DNA from: Pseudomonadota bacterium
GTDB taxonomy: Bacteria; Pseudomonadota; Gammaproteobacteria; Xanthomonadales; Rhodanobacteraceae
Length of the DNA: 55,346 nucleotides
NCBI GenBank assembly: GCA_021792975.1
Contig: JAJYTR010000012.1
Coordinates: 1 to 55,346 of the forward strand
Direction of reading: 5' to 3'
The notes beneath the pieces were generated by a model. That model searched no databases. It was not told where the DNA came from and was given only the letters and a program-made list of their open reading frames with translations. The stretch's first letter is position 1, and the number at the start of each line of letters is the position of its first letter. The position numbers were made by a program, and so were the translations under genes. Below are positions 36,369 to 44,434 of this stretch, piece by piece.

Positions 36369-36395
36369 CTGCGCCGGGAGATCAGCAAATAAAGC

Positions 36396-36944
36396 ATGGC
36401 GATGGCGAAATACATCGAGCCCTATATCGAGCATGGCGCGAAAGCCGAGGCAGTACGCAAAATCACCGTCTCGGTTCCTCTGCATGTTTTGAAGGTGCTC
36501 ACCGATGAACGTACCCGCCGCCAGGTCAGCAATCTCAGGCACGCCACGATAAGTGATCTTCTCTGCGAAGCGTTCCTGCATGCGTTTACTGGGCAACCAC
36601 TGCCAACTGACGAGGAGCTGAGACGAACCATGGTTACCAAGAAGACTGCTGCGAAGAAACCGGCCGCCAAGAAACCTGCGGCCAAGAAGTCCACCGCCAA
36701 GAAGCCCGCGGCCAAAAAGAAGGTCGCCAGGGCCAAAGTCGCCACTGCACGCAAGACCGCCAAGAAGGCGGTGAAGAAGACCGCCAAGAAGGCGGTGAAG
36801 AAGGCCGCCCGGAAGGCACCTGCCAGGAAGACCGCCAAGAAGGCGGCGAAGAAGGCCGCCAGGAAGCCGGCCGCCCGCAAGCCCGCGGCGAGAAAAGCCG
36901 CCAGAAAAGCGGTACCGATGAAGGTCGCACCCTTGGCCCTCTGA
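36396..36944 (+). CDS. metJ: MetJ-type repressor fused to a histone H1-like Lys/Ala tail
   Basis: A 182-residue two-part protein. Residues 1-77 align closely with Met[65 protein letters not shown]. This is the ribbon-helix-helix methionine repressor with S-adenosylmethionine as co-repressor; the beta-strand DNA contacts (K22, T24) and the helix-B co-repressor region (E58, H62, F64 area) are retained. The normal C-terminal helix (EAAKEIMREMGINPETW-like) is missing. Residues 79-182 are instead Lys/Ala/Arg/Pro repeats ([21 protein letters not shown]) as in eukaryotic-type H1 and bacterial AlgP/Hc1 tails. The frame is continuous with no stop. An internal ATG at 36630, with GAGGAG 12 nt upstream, could also give a free 104-residue tail. 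Confidence 0.85.
   Translation: MAMAKYIEPYIEHGAKAEAVRKITVSVPLHVLKVLTDERTRRQVSNLRHATISDLLCEAFLHAFTGQPLPTDEELRRTMVTKKTAAKKPAAKKPAAKKSTAKKPAAKKKVARAKVATARKTAKKAVKKTAKKAVKKAARKAPARKTAKKAAKKAARKPAARKPAARKAARKAVPMKVAPLAL
36756..36803 (+). repeat. 24-bp tandem duplication in the H1-like tail
   Basis: A 24-bp unit (encoding TAKKAVKK) is repeated exactly at 36756-36779 and 36780-36803; a third copy with one mismatch lies at 36831-36854. The unit is in frame, so copy-number change would alter tail length by 8 residues. Confidence 0.9.
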
Positions 36945-36968
36945 GGCCTGTTGCCGTTTGCGGCATCC

Positions 36969-36994
36969 CTCTCCGCGGCGCCCAGCGCGGAGAG
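36969..36994. repeat. Inverted repeat downstream of the MetJ/H1-like gene
   Basis: CTCTCCGCG / CGCGGAGAG, 8-nt loop, no T run. It may stabilise the mRNA end ahead of the terminator at 37013. Confidence 0.5.
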
Positions 36995-37012
36995 GTATCC
37001 GGATGCCGATTG

Positions 37013-37041
37013 CGCCCCGCACCCGCGGGGCGTTTCATTTT
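37013..37041 (+). terminator. Terminator downstream of the MetJ/H1-like gene
   Basis: Perfect 8-bp stem CGCCCCGC / GCGGGGCG with ACCC loop, then TTTCATTTT. It isolates the MetJ/H1-like gene from the TonB lipoprotein gene. Confidence 0.85.
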
Positions 37042-37165
37042 GTGTCCGCGGCATTTTCGCATTGCCGGGCGCGTCCGATCTGGATAACGTGGCGGCTGCG
37101 CTTGCGGCGACCCAATCGCTCGGGGGAGGCAGTCGGGGCGCATCCATTCCAGTCGAGGCAGACCC

Positions 37166-38179
37166 ATGATGCAGCCCAGCGCGCGCGCGTCGCTCCGTCG
37201 CAGTCTTCCCATCCTTGTCCTGGCGGCCGCACTGGCCGCCTGCTCCGGTTCGAAGCAGCCGGCCGCGCCGACGGCCGTGCATCCCGCGGCGGCGCGGCCG
37301 TCCGCGGCCGCCAGCGTGGCGCAGGCGGCGCCCGGATCCGGCAGCCGGTTGGCCGCGATGAGCGTGGACCAGTTGATGAACGAGGCGCAAAAAGCGCTCA
37401 AGCAGGACCGCCTGGTCGCGCCTGCCGGCGATAACGCCTTCGAGTACTACCTCGAGGTGCTGAAACGCGACCCCCACAACCGCGCCGCGCAGGATGCCCT
37501 GCGCGAGACCTTCCCCTACGGCGCGCAGACCGTGGATCAGACGATCAACCAGAAGAACTACCCGGAAGCGCAGCGCGAGATCGATCTGCTGGCCAAGGCC
37601 GACCCCACCAATTACACCCTGACCATCCTGCGCTCCAAGCTGGACGCCGCGCGCAAGCTGGCGGCCCAGCAGCAGGCCCAGCAGCAGGCACAGCAGTTGG
37701 CCAAGGCGCAGGCTGCGGCCGCGGCCACCGCGCGGCAGACCGCTGCGGCCGCGAGCGCCCGGCAGGCGCAGGAGCAGCAGGCACCAACGGCCGAACAGCA
37801 GAAGCAGGCCGAACAGGCGGCCCAGCAGCAGGCGGCCGCCGCGCGCGCCGCCGCGCTCAAGCAGCAGCAGGCGCAAGCTGCGGCGGCGGCGGCGCAGAAC
37901 CGGAACCGCGGGGCGCGGATCGTGCGGCAGGTGCCGCCCAGGTACCCGCTGGATGCCGCACGCGCGGGTGAGCAGGGTTGGGTGGATGTCGAGTTCACCG
38001 TCAACCCGGATGGGTCGGTCGGCAACGTGCACGTCACCAACGCGGAGCCGCGCCGCGTGTTCGACCGCGCGGCCGTTGATGCGGTTTCGCGCTGGAAGTT
38101 CAAGCCTGCGCTGATCAACGGCGTGCCCACCGCGGTGGTGCTGCAACGCCGTGTCGAGTTCAGGCTCAGCGGCGGCTGA
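37166..38179 (+). CDS. TonB-family energy transducer-like lipoprotein
   Basis: A 337-residue protein. Residues 10-26 (LRRSLPILVLAAALAAC) form a lipoprotein signal with C26, followed by SGS; a Ser at +2 favours outer-membrane sorting. Residues about 65-140 include a TPR-like block (NAFEYYLEVLKRDPHNRAAQ). Residues 150-240 are Gln/Ala-rich coiled coil. The C-terminal 90 residues (RYPLDAARAGEQGWVDVEFT, then DAVSRWKFKPALINGVP) are a classic TonB C-terminal domain. Normal TonB is anchored in the inner membrane by a helix to use ExbB/ExbD; a lipid anchor would not allow that contact. No exbBD genes are adjacent. Confidence 0.85.
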   Translation: MMQPSARASLRRSLPILVLAAALAACSGSKQPAAPTAVHPAAARPSAAASVAQAAPGSGSRLAAMSVDQLMNEAQKALKQDRLVAPAGDNAFEYYLEVLKRDPHNRAAQDALRETFPYGAQTVDQTINQKNYPEAQREIDLLAKADPTNYTLTILRSKLDAARKLAAQQQAQQQAQQLAKAQAAAAATARQTAAAASARQAQEQQAPTAEQQKQAEQAAQQQAAAARAAALKQQQAQAAAAAAQNRNRGARIVRQVPPRYPLDAARAGEQGWVDVEFTVNPDGSVGNVHVTNAEPRRVFDRAAVDAVSRWKFKPALINGVPTAVVLQRRVEFRLSGG

Positions 38180-38248
38180 ACGTAAGCGCGGGATCCCGCG
38201 CATCCGCCGCACGACCGGTGCGCGGATACCCGCCGCCGGTGCCCGCGC

Positions 38249-38875
38249 TCAGCTGTCCAGCAGGGTGCGCCGCAGCGCCGCCAATGCGATCAGCGTGCCG
38301 CCATCTCCGCTGCCGGTATCGGCGGGCATCGGCGCATCCAATGCGGCCAGCGCGGCGTATGCGCGCCCGTGCCGGGCCGCGTCCAGCCGGGCCAGCAGGG
38401 CGGCGGCATCGGCCAGCAGCAACAGCGCGAGTCCCTCCGTGCTGTCCGACTGCGCTGCGGCTTGTTCGAGGTCCGCGCGCACCCGCGCCAACGACTGCTG
38501 CGAGCGCGGCGGGTAGCGCCAGCCCAGCACCGGCAGCGGCCGCAGCCGCGCGATGCGATGCACGATGTCGCGGCGGGCCAGACCGTCCAGCAGGCGTTGC
38601 GCCAGCGCAGGCTGCCGGCACGCCACGCGCAGCACGTCGCGAGCCGTGTGCGGCCCGCGGCCGAGCGCGTGCTGCAGACCGGCCAGCAGGGGATGCGCCA
38701 GCGGCAGGTCGGGTTCGGCGCGCCATGCGTCGCCGGCGAAGTGCAGCCGCCCCGCCAGCACCAGGTCGGCCAGCAGCGACGCTGCCAGCACGCTGCGCAG
38801 CGGCAGCGGGCCGTATGCCTGCAAGCGGCCGTCGGCATCGAGCAGCAGCAGCGCGAGGCGTTCGGCCAGGATCAT
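38249..38875 (-). CDS. GPP34 (GOLPH3-like) family protein
   Basis: A 208-residue protein starting AERLALLLLDADGRLQAYGP, then LRSVLAASLLADLVLAGRLHF, the conserved core of the GPP34 family (Golgi phosphoprotein 3 / Vps74 in eukaryotes, which bind phosphatidylinositol phosphate and glycosyltransferases). Bacterial members have no known function. All-helical, no membrane segment. It starts 4 bp after the serine hydrolase stop, so the two are one operon. Confidence 0.8.
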   Translation of the reverse strand: MILAERLALLLLDADGRLQAYGPLPLRSVLAASLLADLVLAGRLHFAGDAWRAEPDLPLAHPLLAGLQHALGRGPHTARDVLRVACRQPALAQRLLDGLARRDIVHRIARLRPLPVLGWRYPPRSQQSLARVRADLEQAAAQSDSTEGLALLLLADAAALLARLDAARHGRAYAALAALDAPMPADTGSGDGGTLIALAALRRTLLDS

Positions 38876-38879
38876 GACG

Positions 38880-40121
38880 CTAGTGTCGCACGCGCCGGCG
38901 CCACGGCCGTTCCAGGCCTGCCCAGTCCACGAAGGGCAGGCCTAGCAGCTTGTCGAAGAACATCGGCATCAGTTGTGCCGGCACGGTGTCGTCGCAGTTC
39001 CACAGGATGACCATGCCCACGTGCAGATCGGGGAAGAAGCCGATCATGGCGCGGTAGCCCTGCACCGCGCCGGCGTGGAAGATCAGTCGGTGTCCGGCGT
39101 AGTCGTATACGCGCCAGGCCAGCGCGTACTGGGCGTTGCGCAGTCGCGCGCGTCGCCAGGGCGTGGCCCAGCGCTCGCTGGGGGTTTCCACCAGCGGCGT
39201 GTGCAGCACGCGCAGCAGCGCCGGCGAGAGCACCCTAGGGTCGCCGCCCATCTGCGCGATCAGCCACTTCTCCATATCGTCGAGACTGGCATTGACGCCC
39301 GCGGCGGGCGCCAGGCGGTAGTAGGTCTCCCGGGGCTGGAACGGTACCCAGCGGCCATGGTCGCGCCAGTGCGGACGCGCCCAGCTTTTGCTGGCCTCCA
39401 GCGCTTCGCGGCCGTAGGTGGCGGTGTTCATGCCCAGCGGCCAGAAGATGCGCTTCTCGACCTGGTGGTAGTAGAAATCGCCGGTTTCGGCGTAGACCAC
39501 ATCGCCGATCAGGCTGAACGCCACGTTCTGGTAGCTGTAGCAATCGCCGGGCGGGCAGATCGGATCCACCTCGTCCAGCCGGCGCACCAGTTCCGGATAG
39601 CGCGCGTGATCCTCGATCAGGTTGTCGTAGGCGTTGTGCGGCAGGCCCAGGCGCTGGCTGAGGATATCGGCGATGGTGGCCTCGCGTGCGTAGCGGGCGT
39701 TCTTCAGCATGAAGAACGGCAGCGCCTTCTCGATGCGCGTGTTCCAGCCGAACGCACCTTCCTGCACCAGCAACCCGGTCAATGCGCTGGCGAAGGCCTT
39801 GGACAGCGAGGCGATGCGGAACACCGTGTGCGGGGTCACGCGCGCTCCCGTCGCGGTATCGGCGTAGCCCAGCGTGCGCTGCCAGCGCACCTTGCCGTCC
39901 ACCACCACGGCGGTGGCGATGCCGGCGGCGTCGCCACGTGCCATGGCCCGGTCGAGCCAGCCCGAGTACGCGCGGATGGCCGCCCCGATCCGCCACCGGG
40001 GCAGCAGACCGTCCGGCGCGACCGCATCGCGGCCGGCTGCGGCATGCACCGGAGGAATCAGCGCGAGCAGGCCGATACAGGACAGGAGCAGCGCCGCCCG
40101 GCGCGCGATGGGGTGGGACAT
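38880..40121 (-). CDS. Beta-lactamase-related serine hydrolase
   Basis: A 413-residue exported protein (signal AALLLSCIGLLALIPPVHA). The class C beta-lactamase/esterase fold motifs are SxxK in RIASLSKAFAS, YxN in CYSYQNVAFSL, and a C-terminal HAGAVQGYRAMIGF in the KTG position. Members are D-aminopeptidases, esterases or carboxypeptidases as well as beta-lactamases; resistance cannot be inferred. Upstream member of the operon with GPP34, divergent from lemA with a 58-bp shared promoter region. Confidence 0.88.
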   Translation of the reverse strand: MSHPIARRAALLLSCIGLLALIPPVHAAAGRDAVAPDGLLPRWRIGAAIRAYSGWLDRAMARGDAAGIATAVVVDGKVRWQRTLGYADTATGARVTPHTVFRIASLSKAFASALTGLLVQEGAFGWNTRIEKALPFFMLKNARYAREATIADILSQRLGLPHNAYDNLIEDHARYPELVRRLDEVDPICPPGDCYSYQNVAFSLIGDVVYAETGDFYYHQVEKRIFWPLGMNTATYGREALEASKSWARPHWRDHGRWVPFQPRETYYRLAPAAGVNASLDDMEKWLIAQMGGDPRVLSPALLRVLHTPLVETPSERWATPWRRARLRNAQYALAWRVYDYAGHRLIFHAGAVQGYRAMIGFFPDLHVGMVILWNCDDTVPAQLMPMFFDKLLGLPFVDWAGLERPWRRRVRH

Positions 40122-40179
40122 GAACTGCTATGCTCGTTGCGTCGCGCGGCGCCGCGCGCCGTCACGAGGGAAACCGTCA

Positions 40180-40767
40180 ATGATCACGATCATCGTGCTG
40201 ATCGTCGCCATCGCGATTGTCCTGTACTTCGTCGGCCTCTACAACGGCCTGGTCACCGCCCGCAACGGCTACAAGAACGCTTTCGCGCAGATCGACGTGC
40301 AGTTGACGCGTCGGCACGATCTCATTCCCAATCTGGTCGAAGTGGCCAAGGGCTATATCGCCCATGAACGCGGCACGCTGGAAGCGGTAACGCAGGCGCG
40401 CGCCGCTGCGGTGAGCGGGCTGTCCGCGGCCAAGGCGCAGCCGGGCAATGCCGCGGCCATGCAGCAGCTCGGTGGTGCCGAGACGCAGTTGACGCAGGCG
40501 CTGGGACGCTTGTTCGCGGTGGCCGAGGCCTATCCCGACCTCAAGGCCAACCAGAACATGATGCAGCTCTCCGAGGAGCTGACCTCCACCGAGAACCGCG
40601 TGGCTTTCGCGCGTCAGGCTTACAACGACGCGGTGATGGGCTACAACAACCGCTGCCAGATGTTCCCTTCCAGCTTCGTCGCCGGCAGCTTCGGTTTCGC
40701 CGCCGCCGAACCGCTGGCGATGGATGATCCGGCCAAGCGCGAGGCGCCCAAGGTCTCCTTCGGCTGA
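40180..40767 (+). CDS. lemA: LemA family protein
   Basis: A 195-residue membrane-anchored protein: one N-terminal helix (ITIIVLIVAIAIVLYFVGLY), then the LemA signature NAFAQIDVQLTRRHDLIPNL, VEVAKGYIAHERGTLE and ENRVAFARQAYNDAVMGYNN. LemA proteins have a long helical bundle and are often found next to M48 peptidases, as here; function is poorly defined. The next gene begins 7 bp downstream with a GTG. Confidence 0.95.
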   Translation: MITIIVLIVAIAIVLYFVGLYNGLVTARNGYKNAFAQIDVQLTRRHDLIPNLVEVAKGYIAHERGTLEAVTQARAAAVSGLSAAKAQPGNAAAMQQLGGAETQLTQALGRLFAVAEAYPDLKANQNMMQLSEELTSTENRVAFARQAYNDAVMGYNNRCQMFPSSFVAGSFGFAAAEPLAMDDPAKREAPKVSFG

Positions 40768-40774
40768 GCGCGCC

Positions 40775-42775
40775 GTGGATTTCTTCACGCGCCAGGACGC
40801 CGCACGGCGCCACTCGCGGCGGATGGTGGTGCTGTTCGTGCTGGCGGTGGCGGCGATCGTGGCGGCGGTCGATGCACTGATCCTGATCGTGTTCGGTCTG
40901 GCGCGGAACCGGCCCGATGGCGGCGGCATCGAGGTGCCGGCGCAATCGCTATTGCTGGTGAGCCTGCTGGTGATCGGCGTGATCGCGCTGGCTTCGCTGT
41001 ACCGCAGCGCTTCGCTGCGCGGCGGCGGCGGTGCGGTGGCGCGCGGCCTGCACGCCATGCCGGTGCCGCCGGACACCACCAATCCGGCGTGGCGGCGCCT
41101 GCGCAACGTGGTGGAGGAGGTCGCCATCGCCTCCGGCGTGCCGGTGCCGGAGATCTACGTGCTGGAGCAGGAGCCGGGCATCAACGCGTTCGCCGCGGGC
41201 TACAGCCCGGCGGATGCCGCCGTGTGCGTCACCCAGGGATGCCTGGAAACGCTCGACCGCGACGAGCTGCAGGGTGTGATCGCGCACGAGTTCAGCCATG
41301 TGCTCAACGGCGACATGCGTCTGAACATCCGTCTGATGGGCGTGCTGTTCGGCATCGTGGCGCTCAGCGTGATCGGCCGCCAGCTGCTGAATGCGGCCTT
41401 CTGGAGCGGCGGTTCCCTCGGCGGCGGCCGCGGCCGCCGCGACAACGGCAACGCGCTGTGGGCACTGGGCCTGGGGCTGCTGGTGATCGGCGGCATCGGC
41501 GTGTTTTTCGCGCGCCTGATCAAGGCCTCGGTGTCGCGTGCGCGCGAGTCGCTGGCGGATGTCTCGGCCGTGCAGTTCACCCGGCAGACCGGCGGCATCG
41601 CCGGCGCGCTGAAGAAGATCGGCGCGCTGCAGTACGGCTCGCAGTTCACCCGCGTGCACGGCGAGGAGGTCTCGCACATGCTGTTCGGCGAGGGCCATGC
41701 CTGGAGCGCGCTGTTCGCCACGCATCCTCCGCTGGAAGAGCGCATTCGCGCGCTGGAGCCCGGCTTCGATGCGCGGGAGTTCGAGCGCATCGCCGCGCAA
41801 TGGCGGACGCCGGCACGTACGGATGCCGCCGACGATCCGCGTGCCAGCGCCACCGGCCTGCTGCCGCGTGAACTGCTGCTGGCCGGTGCCGCGGTCCTGC
41901 CGGCCGCGGCGGCCGCGCTGCCCGATGCGCAGGCGCGCACGGCACTGGCGCCCGCCGCCGTCGCCGCGCAGGTGGGGCAGGCCGGCCTTGCCGATTTCAC
42001 CCTCGCCGCGCACCTGAGCGCCGCCCTGCCGCCGACGCTGATCGGCGCCGCGCACAGTACGCAGCAGGCGCTGCCGCTGCTGCTGGGACTGGCGCTGGCG
42101 ATGGATCCCGCCGCGCGCGCGCAGCAGGCGCAGCGCATCGCGCAGCATCTGCCGGCCACCGTGACCGACGCCGCCCTGGCACTGGCGCCCCGGCTGGACG
42201 ACCTGCATCCGCTGCTGCGGCTGCCGCTGGCGGCGATGGCCTTTCCCGCGTTGCGGCGCCGGCCGCGCCCTGAAATCGTGGCGCTGGTGCAGGCTCTCGC
42301 GGAAATGGCGCATGCGGACGGCGCGGTGGGCGTGGACGAATATTGCCTGGCGACACTGGTGCGCGTGCAGGCGCTGGATGCGCTGGACCCCGCCCGCGGT
42401 TTCGTCGCCGGCAGCCTGAAGCTGATGGACTGCAGCGATGCGGCGCGCCTCGTGCTGGCGGTGCTGGCGGCTTTCGGCCACGACGACGAGGCCGGTGCCG
42501 CGCGCGCCTTCCAGCTGGGACTCGCAGTGGTGCTGCCCGATGCCGCGGTGCGCTACGCCGCACCGGTCGACTGGCAGGCGCAACTGGATCAGGCGCTGGC
42601 GCGGCTGGACCGCCTGGCGCCCGCCGGCAAGCAGCTCCTGGTGCAGGCGATGACCCGTGTGGTGCGCGAGGACGGCCAGCTGCGCGTGGCTGAAGCCGAA
42701 CTGCTGCGCGTGGTCTGCGCCGCGCTGCACTGTCCGTTGCCGGCGCTGCTCGGTCAGGACGCCGCCGCGGCCTGA
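40775..42775 (+). CDS. M48 family metallopeptidase with TerB-like C-terminal extension
   Basis: A 666-residue protein. Residues 1-345 are an HtpX-type membrane peptidase: helices at about 17-40 and 58-75, zinc motif GVIAHEFSHVLNGD (H171, E172, H175), a further helix pair around 190-250, and the third ligand region SRARESLADVSAVQ. Residues 350-666 are an extension absent from HtpX (about 290 aa). It is Ala/Leu-rich and includes two TerB-like acidic helical motifs, MAHADGAVGVDEY (about 511) and VVREDGQLRVAEAELL (about 628). The GTG start follows lemA by 7 bp; no ATG gives the full N-terminus. Its 3' end overlaps the convergent GMC gene by 22 bp. Confidence 0.88.
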   Translation: MDFFTRQDAARRHSRRMVVLFVLAVAAIVAAVDALILIVFGLARNRPDGGGIEVPAQSLLLVSLLVIGVIALASLYRSASLRGGGGAVARGLHAMPVPPDTTNPAWRRLRNVVEEVAIASGVPVPEIYVLEQEPGINAFAAGYSPADAAVCVTQGCLETLDRDELQGVIAHEFSHVLNGDMRLNIRLMGVLFGIVALSVIGRQLLNAAFWSGGSLGGGRGRRDNGNALWALGLGLLVIGGIGVFFARLIKASVSRARESLADVSAVQFTRQTGGIAGALKKIGALQYGSQFTRVHGEEVSHMLFGEGHAWSALFATHPPLEERIRALEPGFDAREFERIAAQWRTPARTDAADDPRASATGLLPRELLLAGAAVLPAAAAALPDAQARTALAPAAVAAQVGQAGLADFTLAAHLSAALPPTLIGAAHSTQQALPLLLGLALAMDPAARAQQAQRIAQHLPATVTDAALALAPRLDDLHPLLRLPLAAMAFPALRRRPRPEIVALVQALAEMAHADGAVGVDEYCLATLVRVQALDALDPARGFVAGSLKLMDCSDAARLVLAVLAAFGHDDEAGAARAFQLGLAVVLPDAAVRYAAPVDWQAQLDQALARLDRLAPAGKQLLVQAMTRVVREDGQLRVAEAELLRVVCAALHCPLPALLGQDAAAA

Positions 42776-44361
42776 GCGTCGCCCCTGCCGCGCAGGAGAT
42801 CGGCTGCGCGTTCGGCGATCATGATGGTCGGTGCATTGGTGTTTCCCGAGGGCAGGCCGGGCATCACCGATGCGTCCACCACGTACAGATTCCCGAAGCC
42901 GTGCACGCGCAGCCGTGCATCCACCACGGCCTGGTCGTCCCGCCCCATGCGGCAAGTGCCGACCGGGTGGTAGATGGTCTCCAGCTTGCGGCGGACGAAG
43001 GCGTCCAGCGCGGCATCGTCCTGCACCGCGGCGCCGGGGAAGATCTCCATGCCGCGTACGGCGGCGAACGGCGCCTGCGCGAAGATCTCCCGCGCCATGC
43101 GCACCCCCTCGCGCAGCAGGCGCAGGTCGTGTCCTTCCGCATCGCCGAGGTAGTCGGCATGGATGCGCGGCGGCGTGCGCGGATCGGCACCGGCCAGCTC
43201 CAGCCGGCCGCGGCTGCGCGGATGCAGCGCGCAGGCGTGCAGGGTGTAGCCGCGACCGGGCAGGCGGTTGCGGCCGTGGTCGTCCAGCAGCGCCGGCACG
43301 AAGTGGAACTGCAGGTCGCATTCGCCGTCGGCCGCGAGCCGGCTGCGTGCGAAGCCGCCGGCCTCGGCGATGTTGGAGCTGCCGATGCCGTCACGCAGCA
43401 ACAGCCAGCGCAGGCCGGCGGCCAGTTCGTTGACATGGTCGTAGCTGGCGTGGCTGGTGGTCGCCACCAGCGTGCAGATGTCCGGATGGTCCTGCAGGTT
43501 GCGTCCGACGCCGGGGCGGTGGGCGGCGACGCGGATGCCGTGCGCGCGCAGCATCGGCGCCGGGCCGATGCCCGAGCGCATCAGCAGGTGCGGCGAGCCC
43601 AGTGTGCCCGCGCACAGGATGACGCGCCCGGCCTCGATGTCGAACGATCGGCCGCGGTGATGCAGGCGCACGCCGCACGCGCGCCGGCCGGACAGTCGTA
43701 CGCGCTCGGCCAGGGCGCCGGTGAGCACCCGCAGGTTGGACCGCCCGCGCGCCGGCTCCAGGTAGGCGCGCGCGGCCGAACAGCGCGCGCCGTCATGCTG
43801 GGTCACCTGATACAGGCCGAAGCCTTCCTGGCTCTCCGCGTTGAAATCGGGGTTGCGCGGATGTCCCGCGGCGGCGGCGGCGTCGATCAGCAGGCGGCTG
43901 AGCGGATTGACGTGGCGCAGGTCGCTGACGCCCAGCGGGCCGCCCACCGCATGCCATGCGTCCGCGCCGCGGCTGTTGTCCTCGGCGCGCTTGAAATAGG
44001 GCAGCACCGCGGGCCAGTCCCAGCCGGGATCGCCGCTGACCTGCGCCCAGTGCGCGTAGTCGCCCGGCCGGCCGCGCACGTAGCACATGGCGTTGATCGA
44101 GCTGGAGCCGCCCAGTACCTTGCCGCGTGGCCACCACAGGCGGCGCCCCAGCAGATGCGGCTCGGGCTCGGTGTGGTAGCCCCAGTCGAAGCGCGGCAGC
44201 TGCATCAGCCGCGCCAGTCCTGCGGGCATGCGGATGTAGGGATGAGCATCGCTGCCGCCGGCTTCTACGAGCAGCACGCGGCGCCGCGAATCGCTGCTGA
44301 GCCGGTAGGCCAGCACGCAGCCGGCCGAGCCGGCGCCGATGATCACCTCGTCGTAGGTCAT
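42754..44361 (-). CDS. GMC family oxidoreductase (choline dehydrogenase-like)
   Basis: A 535-residue FAD enzyme. The N-terminal dinucleotide motif is DEVIIGAGSAGCVLAYRLS; the GMC signature 1 region is RGKVLGGSSSINAMCYVRG and signature 2 is GTLGSPHLLMRSGIGP. The C-terminal active site has YHPVGTCRMG (His) and SGNTNAPTIMIAERAADLL (Asn). Resembles BetA and alcohol dehydrogenases of the family. No betaine genes adjoin, so the alcohol substrate is unknown. The start MTYDEVIIG immediately precedes the FAD fold. Confidence 0.92.
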   Translation of the reverse strand: MTYDEVIIGAGSAGCVLAYRLSSDSRRRVLLVEAGGSDAHPYIRMPAGLARLMQLPRFDWGYHTEPEPHLLGRRLWWPRGKVLGGSSSINAMCYVRGRPGDYAHWAQVSGDPGWDWPAVLPYFKRAEDNSRGADAWHAVGGPLGVSDLRHVNPLSRLLIDAAAAAGHPRNPDFNAESQEGFGLYQVTQHDGARCSAARAYLEPARGRSNLRVLTGALAERVRLSGRRACGVRLHHRGRSFDIEAGRVILCAGTLGSPHLLMRSGIGPAPMLRAHGIRVAAHRPGVGRNLQDHPDICTLVATTSHASYDHVNELAAGLRWLLLRDGIGSSNIAEAGGFARSRLAADGECDLQFHFVPALLDDHGRNRLPGRGYTLHACALHPRSRGRLELAGADPRTPPRIHADYLGDAEGHDLRLLREGVRMAREIFAQAPFAAVRGMEIFPGAAVQDDAALDAFVRRKLETIYHPVGTCRMGRDDQAVVDARLRVHGFGNLYVVDASVMPGLPSGNTNAPTIMIAERAADLLRGRGDAQAAAAS

Positions 44362-44434
44362 GGGCACGGCCCCCTGTCGCCTGCATCCCGGCCCGGCTCG
44401 GCGCGCGCCGGTGCCCTGCCGCATCGACGCCGGT

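Larger units (their letters stand above)
36054..36395. other. 342-bp regulatory region upstream of the MetJ/H1-like gene
   Basis: No coding frame is supported here. It holds a tandem met-box-like site at 36220-36243 and a sigma-70 promoter at 36340-36368. From about 36230 onward the base composition is clearly lower in GC than the flanking genes. Confidence 0.7.

Noticed and set aside
36101-36415. Minus-strand 104-codon open frame in the MetJ/H1-like upstream region
   Set aside because: It runs across the predicted promoter and met boxes, begins inside the MetJ-like gene and shows no conserved features.
38880-40121. Antibiotic-resistance beta-lactamase
   Set aside because: SxxK and YxN are shared by esterases and D-aminopeptidases; nothing in the sequence or context shows a beta-lactam substrate.
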